Assembly: GCF_003287875.1 (NCBI RefSeq)
Contig: NZ_QMKK01000042.1
Coordinates: forward strand, 124,001 to 188,000
Direction of reading: 5' to 3'
From: Martinezella tropici
Lineage (GTDB): Bacteria; Pseudomonadota; Alphaproteobacteria; Rhizobiales; Rhizobiaceae
Length of the DNA: 64,000 nt
In this document: positions 8,168 to 17,493 of the stretch, piece by piece
Layout of the letters: each line of letters opens with the position of its first letter
How positions within the stretch are numbered: the first letter of the stretch is position 1
Position numbers and translations under genes: made by a program
The notes under the pieces: model-generated
Told to the model about the DNA's origin: nothing
Databases searched by the model: none
The model's input: only the letters and a program-made list of their open reading frames with translations

Positions 8168-9544
8168 TCAGGTGTGGAAGACGACCATCTTTTCGGACGA
8201 CATCTCGTCCATGGTGTACGGAATACCGCCAATACCGTAGCCTGACTCGCGCCGGCCCGCGAAGGGCATCCAATCCGTCCGGAAGGCGGTATGATCGTTG
8301 ATCATCACAGCGGATGCATCGAGGCGTTCGGCCGCGTCCAGAGCCGTCGAGAGGTTTTGGGTAAAAATGCTCGATTGGAACGCAACCGGTAGAGAGTTCG
8401 CCTCCGTAATTGCATCGTCGAGGCTGTCAAAACCGTAAACGCATGTGAGCGGGCCAAAAACCTCGTGCGTCGAGACCTTCGCGGTCTTGGGTGGCTCAAC
8501 CAGGATGCAGGGCTTCAGGGTCGTCGGCGACAGTTGCTCGCCCCCGAATTTCTGGGCGCCGCCTGTCACGGCTTCCGCGATCCAGGTCGCCACGCGGTCA
8601 ACCTCTCTTGGTTTAATCAGCGGGCCGACCTCCGTCTCCGGCAAGAGCGGATCCCCAACGATAAGCCGATCGACCCGCTCCCGAAAGAGCTTTGTGAACT
8701 CATTCATGATCGATCGGTGGGCATAGATCCGCTGAACAGACACGCAGACTTGGCCTGCGTGATAATAGCCGCCCTTCGCCAGCGGCTCTATCAGTTTCTC
8801 GATGTCGGCCGAACGATCGATGATAACTGGCGCTACGCCACCATGCTCCAGTGCACAGCGGGCGCCGGCCGCGAGTTTGGACCGGAGGCTCCATCCAACT
8901 GCCGCCGATCCGATGAAGCTAAGAAAGGCGATGCGCGAGTCTGTTGCGAACACCTGCGCCAGCCCGTTTTCTTCCGGCAAAAATGTCTGCACCCATTCGT
9001 GAGGCATTCCAGTTTCGTGAACGAGCTTCACGAACTCGATGCAATTGAGTGACGTTGCGGTGGCCGGCTTGATAATGATTGGGCAGCCAGTTGCAATTGC
9101 CGGGGCTATCTGGTGGACTACAAGATTCAAAGGGTGGTTGAACGCCGAGATGGCGGCAACGACACCGATCGGCTCGACGAGCGTCCAGGCACGCCGATTG
9201 TCGCTAGCCGCAGTCAACCCCATGGGGATTTCCCGCCCACCCCTGGTGCGGAGATAGTCCGCAGCTGCTCGCACGCCATCGATTGCTCTGCCGGTTTCGA
9301 TCAGCGCGTCGGTTAGAGGCTTGCCTCCTTCCTGCGCGATCAGACGACCGAATTTTTCCCTCCGTTCTTGCATCAGCGCCGCAAGCCTATGCAAGATATC
9401 CAAACGCTGATGCGGCTTCAGCCAGCTGCTACGATCCTTGAAAAGTTTGAATGCGCTGGAGAGCTTCTTCTCCAGGGCGGCTGCGTCGTCGCTCTGAACA
9501 TCTGCAAGGTGCTTCCTGTCATAAGCTTGAACGATCTCGATCAT
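8168..9544 (-). CDS. NAD(P)-dependent aldehyde dehydrogenase
   Basis: This 458-residue protein shows the aldehyde dehydrogenase fold: cofactor-binding segment ISAFNHPLNLVVHQIAPAIA with IIIKPATATS, general-base Glu233 in CALEHGGVAPV, and catalytic Cys267 in GYYHAGQVCVSVQR. The tail includes the common GIGGIPYTMDEMSSEK. The QVCVSVQRIYAH context resembles the lactaldehyde/glyceraldehyde-3-phosphate (non-phosphorylating) group rather than betaine-aldehyde enzymes. The ATG at 9544 is chosen for the AGGAT upstream. It is cytoplasmic and oxidises an aldehyde to the acid. Its place between an aldehyde-type respiratory dehydrogenase operon and an electrophile-response group suggests aldehyde detoxification or assimilation; the substrate is unknown. 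Confidence 0.92.
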   Translation of the reverse strand: MIEIVQAYDRKHLADVQSDDAAALEKKLSSAFKLFKDRSSWLKPHQRLDILHRLAALMQERREKFGRLIAQEGGKPLTDALIETGRAIDGVRAAADYLRTRGGREIPMGLTAASDNRRAWTLVEPIGVVAAISAFNHPLNLVVHQIAPAIATGCPIIIKPATATSLNCIEFVKLVHETGMPHEWVQTFLPEENGLAQVFATDSRIAFLSFIGSAAVGWSLRSKLAAGARCALEHGGVAPVIIDRSADIEKLIEPLAKGGYYHAGQVCVSVQRIYAHRSIMNEFTKLFRERVDRLIVGDPLLPETEVGPLIKPREVDRVATWIAEAVTGGAQKFGGEQLSPTTLKPCILVEPPKTAKVSTHEVFGPLTCVYGFDSLDDAITEANSLPVAFQSSIFTQNLSTALDAAERLDASAVMINDHTAFRTDWMPFAGRRESGYGIGGIPYTMDEMSSEKMVVFHT

Positions 9545-9689
9545 GGTTCTATCCTGCTTCGAGAGTTTCTTTCGCATCGGCACCAAAGCCGAGGCAGGTG
9601 ATCGGCGGCAGCGATGGCCCTTGGCGTAAGGCTAGCGGCTGCTTCGGGCTTCGGCGAGTTAAGGCTGGTTATTTCGTGGGAAATCATGT

Positions 9690-12566
9690 TCAGCTTACGA
9701 GCGCCATATCTACCCGCTGTCGCAGCAGCGAGTTGGCCGCTCGTAGGTCGGCGGTCTCGAAACCGTCCTGAAAACTCCGCACGACTTCCGCAAGGTTGCT
9801 GAAACCTTCTTCGGTCGTTTTGAGACCCATCGACCTGTCGGCGTTTATCCGGGCAAGATGCAGTCGAAGCTCCCACCCCAGCGCCGAGGTTCTTCGCGCA
9901 ATTGCCGTACCATCGTTTAAAAGGCGATGTACCGCATTGAAGTTCGAGTGTGGCGACGAAAGAAGGATCATAGCCTTCGTTCGTAAAAGCTCCGGCAGGA
10001 GGTAGGTTCCCCCAGCGCGTTCGCATAGACCCAATGCAGTATCGATGGCCGAAATCGCTTCGGTATGCTCGCCGGCGATGGAAAGTCCCTCTGCAAGGGC
10101 ACGAAGGGACCCGAATATCATACTCTGAAAGCCAATCGAACTCACGGATCGCAGCTTCCCTCGCAACAGATCAATACTCTGCTCCGCTTCGCCACGAAGG
10201 ACAAGAAGTTGGCCGCGCACCGCCATGCCAGCGTCATGGTATCCGGACAGATTGCCATTTGTTGCCGTCAGTTCAGCCAGTTCATCGGTCAGGATATCTG
10301 CTCGATCTAGCTCGCCGCTGTACAGGAAAATGAATATGCCCATAAGCAGGCTCAAACATAAGGCGGCCGGTTGGCTTCTTGCCTCCCCGATAGCACTTTC
10401 GGCCATCTGCAACGCTGTTTCCGGGGAGCCTCGGAGCCAGGTCACGCGCGCTTGGGCGATCTTCGCTAGCGCAAGATGGGCCTGCTCGAAGTACCCCAAT
10501 CTCGACGGAGAAAATCCGGTGGTTCGCGCGAGGCTATAATTGTAAGTGGCTGCAGCCTCCAATTGCTCTCCGAGCATATGGTACACTGTTCCCAGCATCC
10601 AGCCCGCCACAATATTGTCGTTCGAACCACCGTGACGATCAAGCTTGTGAGCGTAAGCTTCTGCAACGTTGAAGCCAGAACGGAAATCGCCCTGCTTCAG
10701 ATGGTACAACCCCAATCCCGCCAGCAGATGAGCTTCTATACGATAGTTTTTGAGACGACGACTGAGCTCCAGTCCGACATCGAATAAGCTTGCAACCCCC
10801 GTATCGCCGCCATGCCCAAAGAGCGTTGCGATCGCAAGGCTCTCCAGAAGCTTAAGGTGCAGCTCCGTGTTTTGATGTTTGGGCGGCAAAAGCTCTAACG
10901 CGCGTTGGCACCATCTTCTACACTCATCGAACTGCATCGAATCCTGGAAGGTTTCGAGCAGGAGACAGCATGTCTCTGCTCCGATCTCGGCGTCTCCGCC
11001 TTCGGAGAAGGCCCACTCGAGCGCAGCGCGTACATTTCCAATGTCGAAGTCGTGAAGCGACGTGTTTTTATCCGATCCGCTCTCGCGAGCCCGCATTCTT
11101 CTTAGGTAAAAAAGGGCATGCCTTCGCTGGGTTTCGTGCCGCTTGGGTTCGTGCGCCAGCTTGAAGGCCGCGTATGTTCTGACCATCTCCCGGAGTTTCA
11201 GCGCGCTGGTTGTCTGATCCACTCCCGCCGACGACACCATGGATTTGTCGACCAGCTCACTTATCGCCACTGAAACGTCCGCATCACTTATTCCGGATCC
11301 AGCAACGACATCCGTCGTCGCATCTATCGTGAATTCGCCGGCGAACACAGATAGCCTGTTCAAAACGGTTTGCGTTTGCTTCGACAGCAGAACATAGCTC
11401 CAGTCGAGCAGTGATTGAACGGTTTGGTGCCGAGGTGTCGCGTCCCTGTCGCCACGCCAACGGAGCGTCAATTGATTATCCAACAGCTCCAATACTCCGT
11501 CCAATCCATAAATACCAACGCGGCTGGCCACCAGTTCTATCGCGAGGGGATTGCCGTCCAACCGCCGGCAGATTGCAGCGACGATGGCTGCCTCCTCGTC
11601 AGCGAGAGCCGCTTTATGGCCACCGTCTACGGCCCGGCTCATGAAAAGCTCAACCGATGGCCACGCCAGAGCGTGGTTCGCGGTCATCCGTCCCGTATTG
11701 GGAGGAGTTCCCAGGGGCCGCAATAGATACACCGCCTCCCCCGTGACCCGCAGTGCCTCGATGCTCGTCGCAAGCACATGCGTCGAAAGTGAATGTTTGA
11801 GAACGAACGAAACCGCATCGGCAACCCCGTTGATGACATGCTCACAGTTGTCGACGATCAAAAGGCTTCGCCTTTTAGAAAGCCATGTAACCGCGTCACG
11901 AAGCGGATCTCTGCTTCGCACACTTGGATTGACCGATGATGCGATAGCGGCCGCGACTAGAGCATCGTCCGTGATAACACTGAGATCCACGAACCTGATC
12001 TCATCGAAGTTCGGGAGGCTGCGTGCCAAGACTGTGGCAAGGGTGGTTTTACCGACCCCACCAGGTCCAACTACCGTGATTAATCGGCGCTCCTGGACTG
12101 CACGCTCCAGCTCTTCAAGATTGGAAGCACGACCCAAGAACTTGTCCGAGCGAAACGCGATCGGAACCTTGATCTCGGGTCGGATAACGGCGGAATCGCC
12201 GAAAGCTGCTTCATCGGAAATATCGTCGGAATGCGCAGAGGATACGTCCTGTTGCATTTCGACAGGCATCACGAAGCTGTAGCCCCTGCCCGCGATGCTG
12301 GCAATATATCGGTCGCCGTTGACGCCGCAACCTAACTTACGGCGAAGGTGGGCCATCTGGACACGTACATTGGAGTCTTCAACGCTCAGACCGGCCCAAG
12401 CACGAGCCATCAGTTCGCGTCTCGAAAGGATCTCACCTTGTTTGTTGACGAGCGCGACCAACATATCGAAAGCACGGCTGCCGATGGGCAGCTCACACCC
12501 GTCCCGCTCGAGTATCCGCGAGATCGGATTAAGGCTGAAAGGGCCGAATTTGAAAACGCCGTTCAC
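9690..12566 (-). CDS. Winged-helix / NTPase / TPR transcriptional regulator (958 aa)
   Basis: A GTG at 12566 with AAGGGGG about 8 bases upstream is taken as the start. The open frame runs to 12746, but that extension is unlike the family and holds a spurious hydrophobic stretch. From GTG the protein opens VNGVFKFGPFSLNPISRILE and residues about 4-100 form an OmpR/PhoB-type winged helix (RRELMARAWAGLSVEDSNVR, then GRGYSFV). An NB-ARC/STAND-like NTPase follows, with Walker A GPGGVGKTTL (Lys173) and a Walker B-like RSLLIVDNCEHV. The C-terminal half is alpha-helical TPR-like repeats. It has no receiver domain, so it is a one-component sensor that probably reads a ligand through the repeats. Ten-base direct repeats lie in the adjacent divergent promoter region. 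Confidence 0.85.
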   Translation of the reverse strand: MNGVFKFGPFSLNPISRILERDGCELPIGSRAFDMLVALVNKQGEILSRRELMARAWAGLSVEDSNVRVQMAHLRRKLGCGVNGDRYIASIAGRGYSFVMPVEMQQDVSSAHSDDISDEAAFGDSAVIRPEIKVPIAFRSDKFLGRASNLEELERAVQERRLITVVGPGGVGKTTLATVLARSLPNFDEIRFVDLSVITDDALVAAAIASSVNPSVRSRDPLRDAVTWLSKRRSLLIVDNCEHVINGVADAVSFVLKHSLSTHVLATSIEALRVTGEAVYLLRPLGTPPNTGRMTANHALAWPSVELFMSRAVDGGHKAALADEEAAIVAAICRRLDGNPLAIELVASRVGIYGLDGVLELLDNQLTLRWRGDRDATPRHQTVQSLLDWSYVLLSKQTQTVLNRLSVFAGEFTIDATTDVVAGSGISDADVSVAISELVDKSMVSSAGVDQTTSALKLREMVRTYAAFKLAHEPKRHETQRRHALFYLRRMRARESGSDKNTSLHDFDIGNVRAALEWAFSEGGDAEIGAETCCLLLETFQDSMQFDECRRWCQRALELLPPKHQNTELHLKLLESLAIATLFGHGGDTGVASLFDVGLELSRRLKNYRIEAHLLAGLGLYHLKQGDFRSGFNVAEAYAHKLDRHGGSNDNIVAGWMLGTVYHMLGEQLEAAATYNYSLARTTGFSPSRLGYFEQAHLALAKIAQARVTWLRGSPETALQMAESAIGEARSQPAALCLSLLMGIFIFLYSGELDRADILTDELAELTATNGNLSGYHDAGMAVRGQLLVLRGEAEQSIDLLRGKLRSVSSIGFQSMIFGSLRALAEGLSIAGEHTEAISAIDTALGLCERAGGTYLLPELLRTKAMILLSSPHSNFNAVHRLLNDGTAIARRTSALGWELRLHLARINADRSMGLKTTEEGFSNLAEVVRSFQDGFETADLRAANSLLRQRVDMALVS

Positions 12567-12869
12567 GACACGCCCCCTTGTGTGACCGCAATCGCTTGGC
12601 GATCGAGGCCCTGCACACTTGTCCGGTGTCGGCAGTCTACAGGATGTGAGAAAGGCGGGGGGTAAAAACAGGTAAATAATAGTAGCCGCTACCGCCGTGA
12701 GAACTAAATGCCGTCGGTCGGAAGGTAACTTTCCCTGCGTGGACACGATTTCGCCTGTTTAACGCTCTTTTACCGTGTTTTACGCACGTCTTCCAAGGCA
12801 ACCTGATAATTTGTCTGTCGGTGATCGTCCCGTTCGTGATCGGTAGGCTGTTAGATCAGAGGACACGAT
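12567..12869. promoter_or_regulatory. Divergent promoter region with 10-bp phased direct repeats
   Basis: No gene is seen here. The region separates the winged-helix regulator gene (minus) from the ABM monooxygenase gene (plus). At 12758-12787 three contiguous ten-base units occur: TTTAACGCTC, TTTTACCGTG and TTTTACGCAC. At 12661-12680 two units GGTAAAAACA and GGTAAATAAT repeat the related core in the opposite orientation. OmpR-type winged helices bind tandem direct repeats at about 10-base spacing, so these are candidate sites for the adjacent regulator. Binding is inferred. Confidence 0.45.
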
Positions 12870-13169
12870 ATGACAAAGGTTAAGGTTTACGCGGTTCTCA
12901 CGGCAAAACCGGGAAAAGAGTTAGAATTGGAAGACTTGCTAAGAGGCATGGCTGCACCTTCGCGGGTAGAGAAAGGTAACTTGCGCTACGATCTTTGGCG
13001 AGACACCGCGGAGCCGAGGCGTTTCATCCTGGACGAGATGTACGTCGACGCGGAGGCTAACTCCTCTCACCGTGAAACTCCTCATTTTCAAAACTACGTG
13101 GGCAAGATCAGCGAACTCGCGGATCGATCCGTTTATACCGTGATAGCCGTCGACGTGATTGACGTATGA
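12870..13169 (+). CDS. Antibiotic biosynthesis monooxygenase (ABM) domain protein
   Basis: This 99-residue single-domain protein begins MTKVKVYAVLTAKPGKELEL, the first beta strand and helix of the ABM dimeric alpha/beta-barrel fold, and contains NLRYDLWRD and FILDEMYVD, typical of YgiN-like quinol monooxygenases. AGAGGA lies 8 bases before the ATG. Such proteins oxidise quinols or other aromatics without metal or flavin; some only bind small molecules. It is the first gene of a plus-strand group with an MFS exporter and an old yellow enzyme, divergent from the large regulator, which fits a quinone or electrophile response. Confidence 0.8.
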   Translation: MTKVKVYAVLTAKPGKELELEDLLRGMAAPSRVEKGNLRYDLWRDTAEPRRFILDEMYVDAEANSSHRETPHFQNYVGKISELADRSVYTVIAVDVIDV

Positions 13170-13292
13170 GCGTGAGATTCACTGCTTTTTACAACGCTTA
13201 ATTACTCTCGATCGAGATACGGCGTGAAGATGACGCATCCATCGACAGATACGGGTCCGAAACATTTTTCCACTCCATTAAGGATGCGACCG

Positions 13293-14522
13293 ATGCTCGA
13301 CAAAGCCTATCACGCTCAATGCGCCGCGGTTAACGTTCATTCCTCCGATCCCGTGGAACGCGGGCGGTGCCGCCTGACACTGCTGTCGCTGGCTTTGGGC
13401 AGTTTCTGCATTGGCACCTCCGAATTCGCCAGCATGGGTATCCTCCAACTGTTTTCCGAAAGCCTTGGGATAAGCATTCCTACTGCGACGAACGCCGTGA
13501 CTGCCTACGCATTCGGAGTGGTCATCGGCGCTCCGCTTGTCACGCTGGCGGCTGCACGATTGAACCGTCGCACCCTGCTTCTCATGCTTATGGCGCAGTT
13601 CGTATTGGGGAATGTCCTGTCCGGATTGGCGGCCAACTTGGAGATGTTCGCACTCGCTCGATTCATCAGCGGCATGCCGCAAGGTGCTTATTTCGGGGCG
13701 GGAGCCGTTGTAGCCACCTACGTCTACGGCCCTGGCCATACCGGCAAGGCTTTTGCTCTGGTGATGATGGGACTGACCATAGCGACCATCGTCGGCTCGC
13801 CGCTCGCGACGCTCCTCGGCCAGACGGTCGGCTGGCGAAACACCTACTTTACAGTGTCGGGCCTCGGCGTGCTATCGTTCCTGGCCCTCATGGCGTTCGT
13901 GCCGAAAACTGCCGCTCTCAACGGCAGCTCGGTCATACAGGAGCTTAGCGCTCTGCGTAAGGGAACAGTATGGATGACCATGTTTGTCGCCGCTCTCGGC
14001 GTGGCGAGCATATTTGCGATCTACACTTTCGTAGGACCGTTGATCACGGATGTCGCCATGCTGGAAGCAGGATGGATCCCGATCGCACTTGCAGTTTTTG
14101 GAATCGGAATGACTGCAGGCAACTTTCTCGGCGGTCGTCTCGCCGACGCGTATCCCGCACGTGGTCTACTGCTCGGATTCGGCGTAGCGGTCGTCGTACT
14201 CGCAGCACTGGCCACGTTCGGGTTCAAGCTTCCCATCCTATTCGCCGGCTTTTTCCTGGTCGGCGCAACGATGTTCACCGCGATACCGACTATCCAGGTC
14301 AGACTGACTAAATTCGCTCCCGAAGCGCCCACCCTTGTCGGCGCGATGAATTTGGCGGCACTTAACCTGTCCAATGCGATCGGGGCATGGTCGGGCGGCC
14401 TCGCGATTGCGAGCGGCTTCGGCATTCTCTCCGCTGCTTGGGCGGGTTTTTGCCTCACGCTCGCCGGTCTCGTCGTCTTCACCGTGACGTTGACTCACCG
14501 CCCACGTCTGGCAACCGCTTAG
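13293..14522 (+). CDS. MFS transporter, DHA1/AraJ-type drug or metabolite exporter
   Basis: This 409-residue protein has 12 predicted hydrophobic segments and the ARLNRRTLLLMLM loop after the second helix, the position of the MFS A motif. GTSEFASMGIL in the first helix is characteristic of the AraJ/YdhP/purine-efflux branch. The ATG at 13293 follows TAAGGA by 8 bases; in-frame alternatives are GTG 13224 and ATG 13230, which would add an unstructured leader. It probably exports a small hydrophobic or sugar-like compound. It lies 123 bases after the ABM gene and 76 bases before the old yellow enzyme gene. Confidence 0.88.
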   Translation: MLDKAYHAQCAAVNVHSSDPVERGRCRLTLLSLALGSFCIGTSEFASMGILQLFSESLGISIPTATNAVTAYAFGVVIGAPLVTLAAARLNRRTLLLMLMAQFVLGNVLSGLAANLEMFALARFISGMPQGAYFGAGAVVATYVYGPGHTGKAFALVMMGLTIATIVGSPLATLLGQTVGWRNTYFTVSGLGVLSFLALMAFVPKTAALNGSSVIQELSALRKGTVWMTMFVAALGVASIFAIYTFVGPLITDVAMLEAGWIPIALAVFGIGMTAGNFLGGRLADAYPARGLLLGFGVAVVVLAALATFGFKLPILFAGFFLVGATMFTAIPTIQVRLTKFAPEAPTLVGAMNLAALNLSNAIGAWSGGLAIASGFGILSAAWAGFCLTLAGLVVFTVTLTHRPRLATA

Positions 14523-14598
14523 ACCATTACACATCGCGGTACTTCGGTGCGTAGGGGCAAACGTACGGCAAGAGGAAGCCGTGTTGGGAGCAGCAACA

Positions 14599-15702
14599 AT
14601 GTCCAAACCAAAGCTTTTCACGCCGATAAAGATAAAGGGCCTCATACTGGCCAATCGGATTGTCATTGCGCCAATGTGTCAGTACTCCGCCGAAGAAGGG
14701 AACATGAACGAATGGCACCTGATACATCTGGGCAAGCTTTCCCTGTCTGGCGCGGCGCTCTTGACGATCGAAGCGACTGCCGTTCTCCCGGAGGGCAGGA
14801 TTACCTATGGAGATCTCGGCCTCTACAACGATCAGAATTACGCGGCTATGAGTTTAACCCTCGAAAGCATCCGGCGATGGTCGGACATGCCTATCGCAAT
14901 TCAGCTCAGTCACGCCGGCAGGAAGGCGTCGACCGAGGTACCCTGGAAAGGTGGCAGCCAGTTTGCGCCAACTGACGGACTCGGCTGGCAAACATATGGC
15001 CCATCGGCGATATCCTACAACGCTGACCAGCTGCCACCCGTCGCTTTGGATAAAGAGCGACTGAAACGCGTTCGCGATGCATTTGGAACTGCCGCGGCGC
15101 GAGCCGACAAACTCGGCATCGACATCGTGCAACTTCATGCCGCACATGGCTATCTGCTTCATCAGTTTTTGTCACCGTTAGCCAATCAACGCACTGACGA
15201 ATACGGCGGGAGCGTCGAGAACCGCATGCGCTTTCCCTTAGAAGTTTTCGATACGGTCAGGGCGGCATTCAATCAGAAGCCGGTTTCAGTGCGCATCTCT
15301 GCGACGGATTGGGTTCAGGGAGGCCTGACGCTTGAAGAGTCACTCGTGTTCGCACAAGAACTCGAAAAGCACGGCGCTGGGGCGATACATGTGTCCAGTG
15401 GAGGCCTCCATCCCGCGCAGAAGATCGCGGTAGGGCCTAGCTACCAGGTCCCGTTGGCACGCGAGGTACGGAAGGCCATTGGCATCCCCGTCGTCGCGGT
15501 CGGCTTGATAACCGGCTACGATCAGGCCGAAGCAATCGTCGGCACTGGTGATGCCGACATGGTGGCGCTGGCGAGAACCATTTTGTTCGATCCGAACTGG
15601 CCATGGCATGCTGCTGCGGAGCTAGGGGGTAAAGTTCGTGTGCCAAAGCAGTATCTTCGCTCGCAGCCCAATCGCTATCGCGAGCTTTTCGAGACGGAAT
15701 GA
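14599..15702 (+). CDS. NADH:flavin oxidoreductase, old yellow enzyme (YqjM/NamA-like)
   Basis: This 367-residue FMN TIM-barrel protein begins MSKPKLFTPIKIKGLILANR. It has the YqjM-type active-site cysteine in IAPMCQYSAEEG, QLSHAGRKAS near residue 105, and the family signature HAAHGYLLHQFLSPLANQR followed by TDEYGGSVENR. The ATG at 14599 is preceded by TTGGGAG. Such enzymes use NAD(P)H to reduce activated alkenes (enones, maleimides, quinone-like electrophiles, nitro compounds). With the ABM protein and exporter it supports an electrophile-stress unit. Confidence 0.93.
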   Translation: MSKPKLFTPIKIKGLILANRIVIAPMCQYSAEEGNMNEWHLIHLGKLSLSGAALLTIEATAVLPEGRITYGDLGLYNDQNYAAMSLTLESIRRWSDMPIAIQLSHAGRKASTEVPWKGGSQFAPTDGLGWQTYGPSAISYNADQLPPVALDKERLKRVRDAFGTAAARADKLGIDIVQLHAAHGYLLHQFLSPLANQRTDEYGGSVENRMRFPLEVFDTVRAAFNQKPVSVRISATDWVQGGLTLEESLVFAQELEKHGAGAIHVSSGGLHPAQKIAVGPSYQVPLAREVRKAIGIPVVAVGLITGYDQAEAIVGTGDADMVALARTILFDPNWPWHAAAELGGKVRVPKQYLRSQPNRYRELFETE

Positions 15703-16452
15703 CACTTTGACGTTGGGAAATGCCGCTCCCGGGGGCTTGACGGCCGTGATTGATTTGCCGTCGCCCGATGCGATCAATGCCTTATGGCAGGCCGAAGTAG
15801 CCTCCAAGGCTTCGTAATAGATCCGCGGCGGCTATTCCTTCGAGTTGCCGTCTCCATAGCAGCGGATTTCGCTCGGGAACACGACGAAGCACAATTACGT
15901 TGTTTACCGCAGTTGATTGGGAATCGAACCGGAAATTCATTTTTATCGAAACGGTCGACGCTTCAAGAATATTCATGTCTGGAGACTGAAGAGAAATTCC
16001 CACGCGCTAACGCCACAATGCCGAAATTGGCACGGCGGATAGGCGTTCCCCGAAGGGGGTCACCTTGTCATGATCATACAGGACAATGCCTGAAACGAAC
16101 CTCGCTCCACATGCCTCGGCCAACATTCGCAATCCGGAAAAATCGGAAGTCGAGACGGATGTCGCTGCATATCTCCATCACACCGCCAGGCGACCAGCAT
16201 TTTAACGAGCGGAAAGAATCCAAGCTCTTGAAATGGTTCGAACCAACAACCTTTCCTGAAATTTATCTAACCTGGAGCGACGAACAGCGAAGACGATTAT
16301 TCGCACTCGAGGATGATGGCCTGTGGGCATCAATGAATTGATCCGTTAATTTTCTGCAGCGACAGCAACAGACTGTCGAGATCGAGGGACTTTCAACACA
16401 GGAGCCGGGCTCGAGGAGCGACAGGATACGGGAATCTTGATGATGACATTCC
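15703..16452. other. 750-base convergent intergenic region, no confident gene
   Basis: This lies between the ends of the old yellow enzyme gene and the pdxA-like gene. A plus-strand frame spans 15784-16341, but its first half has no recognisable composition and no ribosome site. The last 60 codons, from ATG 16159, read like a small hydrophilic protein (FPEIYLTWSDEQRRRLFALE near the end) yet lack a convincing Shine-Dalgarno sequence. I see no repeat, terminator or RNA signal strong enough to name. Confidence 0.4.
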
Positions 16453-17493
16453 TCATGATGCATCAATCCTCTTCCTTTGTGACGATATCGCCATGCGTGC
16501 GGCAAGCAACAACGCCTCTTCGCTGGCGCGCGGATTGGCAGCGCCTTGTCCGACAATGTCATATGCCGTGCCATGGGCGGGCGTGCAGACGGGAAAGAGC
16601 AACCCGCCGAGCATGGTGACGCCGCGATCGAAGCCCATCAGCTTCATCGCGATCTGTCCCTGGTCGTGATACATGGTAAGCACCGCGTGGTAGCCGCCCT
16701 TGAGCGCGGTCAGGAAGACCGTGTCTGCGGGAAAGGGGCCGGCAACATCGAAGCCGGCAATCGCGGCTGCTTGGACGGCCGGACCGATGATCTCGATTTC
16801 TTCCATGCCGAAGCTGCCTCCGTCACCGGCATGCGGATTTAGACCCGCAACAAGCAGCCGCGGGCTCTCGACGCCCGACCTTCTCAGGCATTCCGACGTC
16901 AAAGCGATTTCATCCAGGATAGCCTGTTGCGACAGGTTTGCCGACACATCCTTCAGCGGAATGTGCGACGTGACCCGGGCGTTCCAGATCTGATCGAGGA
17001 CGTTGAATTCCTTGACCCGGCTTGTCAAATTCAGAATTTCGGCAATGAAGCTGCTCTCGTCGTCATAGCCCGGATGGGCAAGCCGCATCGCTTTCTTGTT
17101 AAAGGGTGTGTAGCAGACCGCATCCACCTTGCCGGCTTCTGCAAGCTTCAGGGCATGGACGAAATTGTCGATTGCAAAACGTCCCCCCGACTGGGTCGCC
17201 TCCCCAGCCAGTACATGGGCCGGATCGAGATTTTGCAGATCAATCATGACGGATCTGTTCGCAGGACCAATGTCATCGTCCTCGACTGTATCGATATTGA
17301 GGGCAAGTCTCGCTTGGCGCGCGCCGAGCGCAAGCACACGTTGGTCGCCGACGACCACCAAACGGGCCACAGCTGCGACCGCCGGCGAGTGGATGAGCTT
17401 GGCGGTCAATTCCGGACTTATACCCGCGGGGTCGCCGATCGCAAGCGCGATGAGTGGTCGCTCCCCTGACGAAAGGTTAGCCCCGATCGTCAT
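16453..17493 (-). CDS. PdxA/PdxA2-family 4-hydroxythreonine-4-phosphate-type dehydrogenase
   Basis: This 346-residue protein starts MTIGANLSSGERPLIALAIG followed by DPAGISPELT, the PdxA N-terminus. It contains HPGYDDESSFIAEILN, VTSHIPLKDVS, LNPHAGDGGSFGMEE, MYHDQGQIAMKLMGFDRGV and HGTAYDIVGQGAANPRA, which hold the metal-binding histidines and the phosphate site. PdxA oxidises 4-phosphohydroxy-L-threonine in pyridoxal phosphate synthesis; PdxA2 homologs oxidise four-carbon sugar-acid phosphates and usually sit with a DUF1537 kinase, which is absent here. The ATG overlaps the ATPase gene stop (ATGA), so it is the last gene of the GH127/ABC operon and more likely catabolic than a vitamin gene. 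Confidence 0.88.
   Translation of the reverse strand: MTIGANLSSGERPLIALAIGDPAGISPELTAKLIHSPAVAAVARLVVVGDQRVLALGARQARLALNIDTVEDDDIGPANRSVMIDLQNLDPAHVLAGEATQSGGRFAIDNFVHALKLAEAGKVDAVCYTPFNKKAMRLAHPGYDDESSFIAEILNLTSRVKEFNVLDQIWNARVTSHIPLKDVSANLSQQAILDEIALTSECLRRSGVESPRLLVAGLNPHAGDGGSFGMEEIEIIGPAVQAAAIAGFDVAGPFPADTVFLTALKGGYHAVLTMYHDQGQIAMKLMGFDRGVTMLGGLLFPVCTPAHGTAYDIVGQGAANPRASEEALLLAARMAISSQRKRIDAS

Noticed and set aside
12567..12746. 60-residue N-terminal extension of the winged-helix regulator with a hydrophobic stretch
   Set aside because: A GTG at 12566 has a strong ribosome site and starts directly before the winged-helix domain; the extension overlaps the divergent promoter region with its repeats.
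15784..16341. 185-codon plus-strand frame after the old yellow enzyme gene
   Set aside because: No ribosome site, low-complexity basic composition and no recognisable domain; only the last 60 codons look protein-like, which is not enough.
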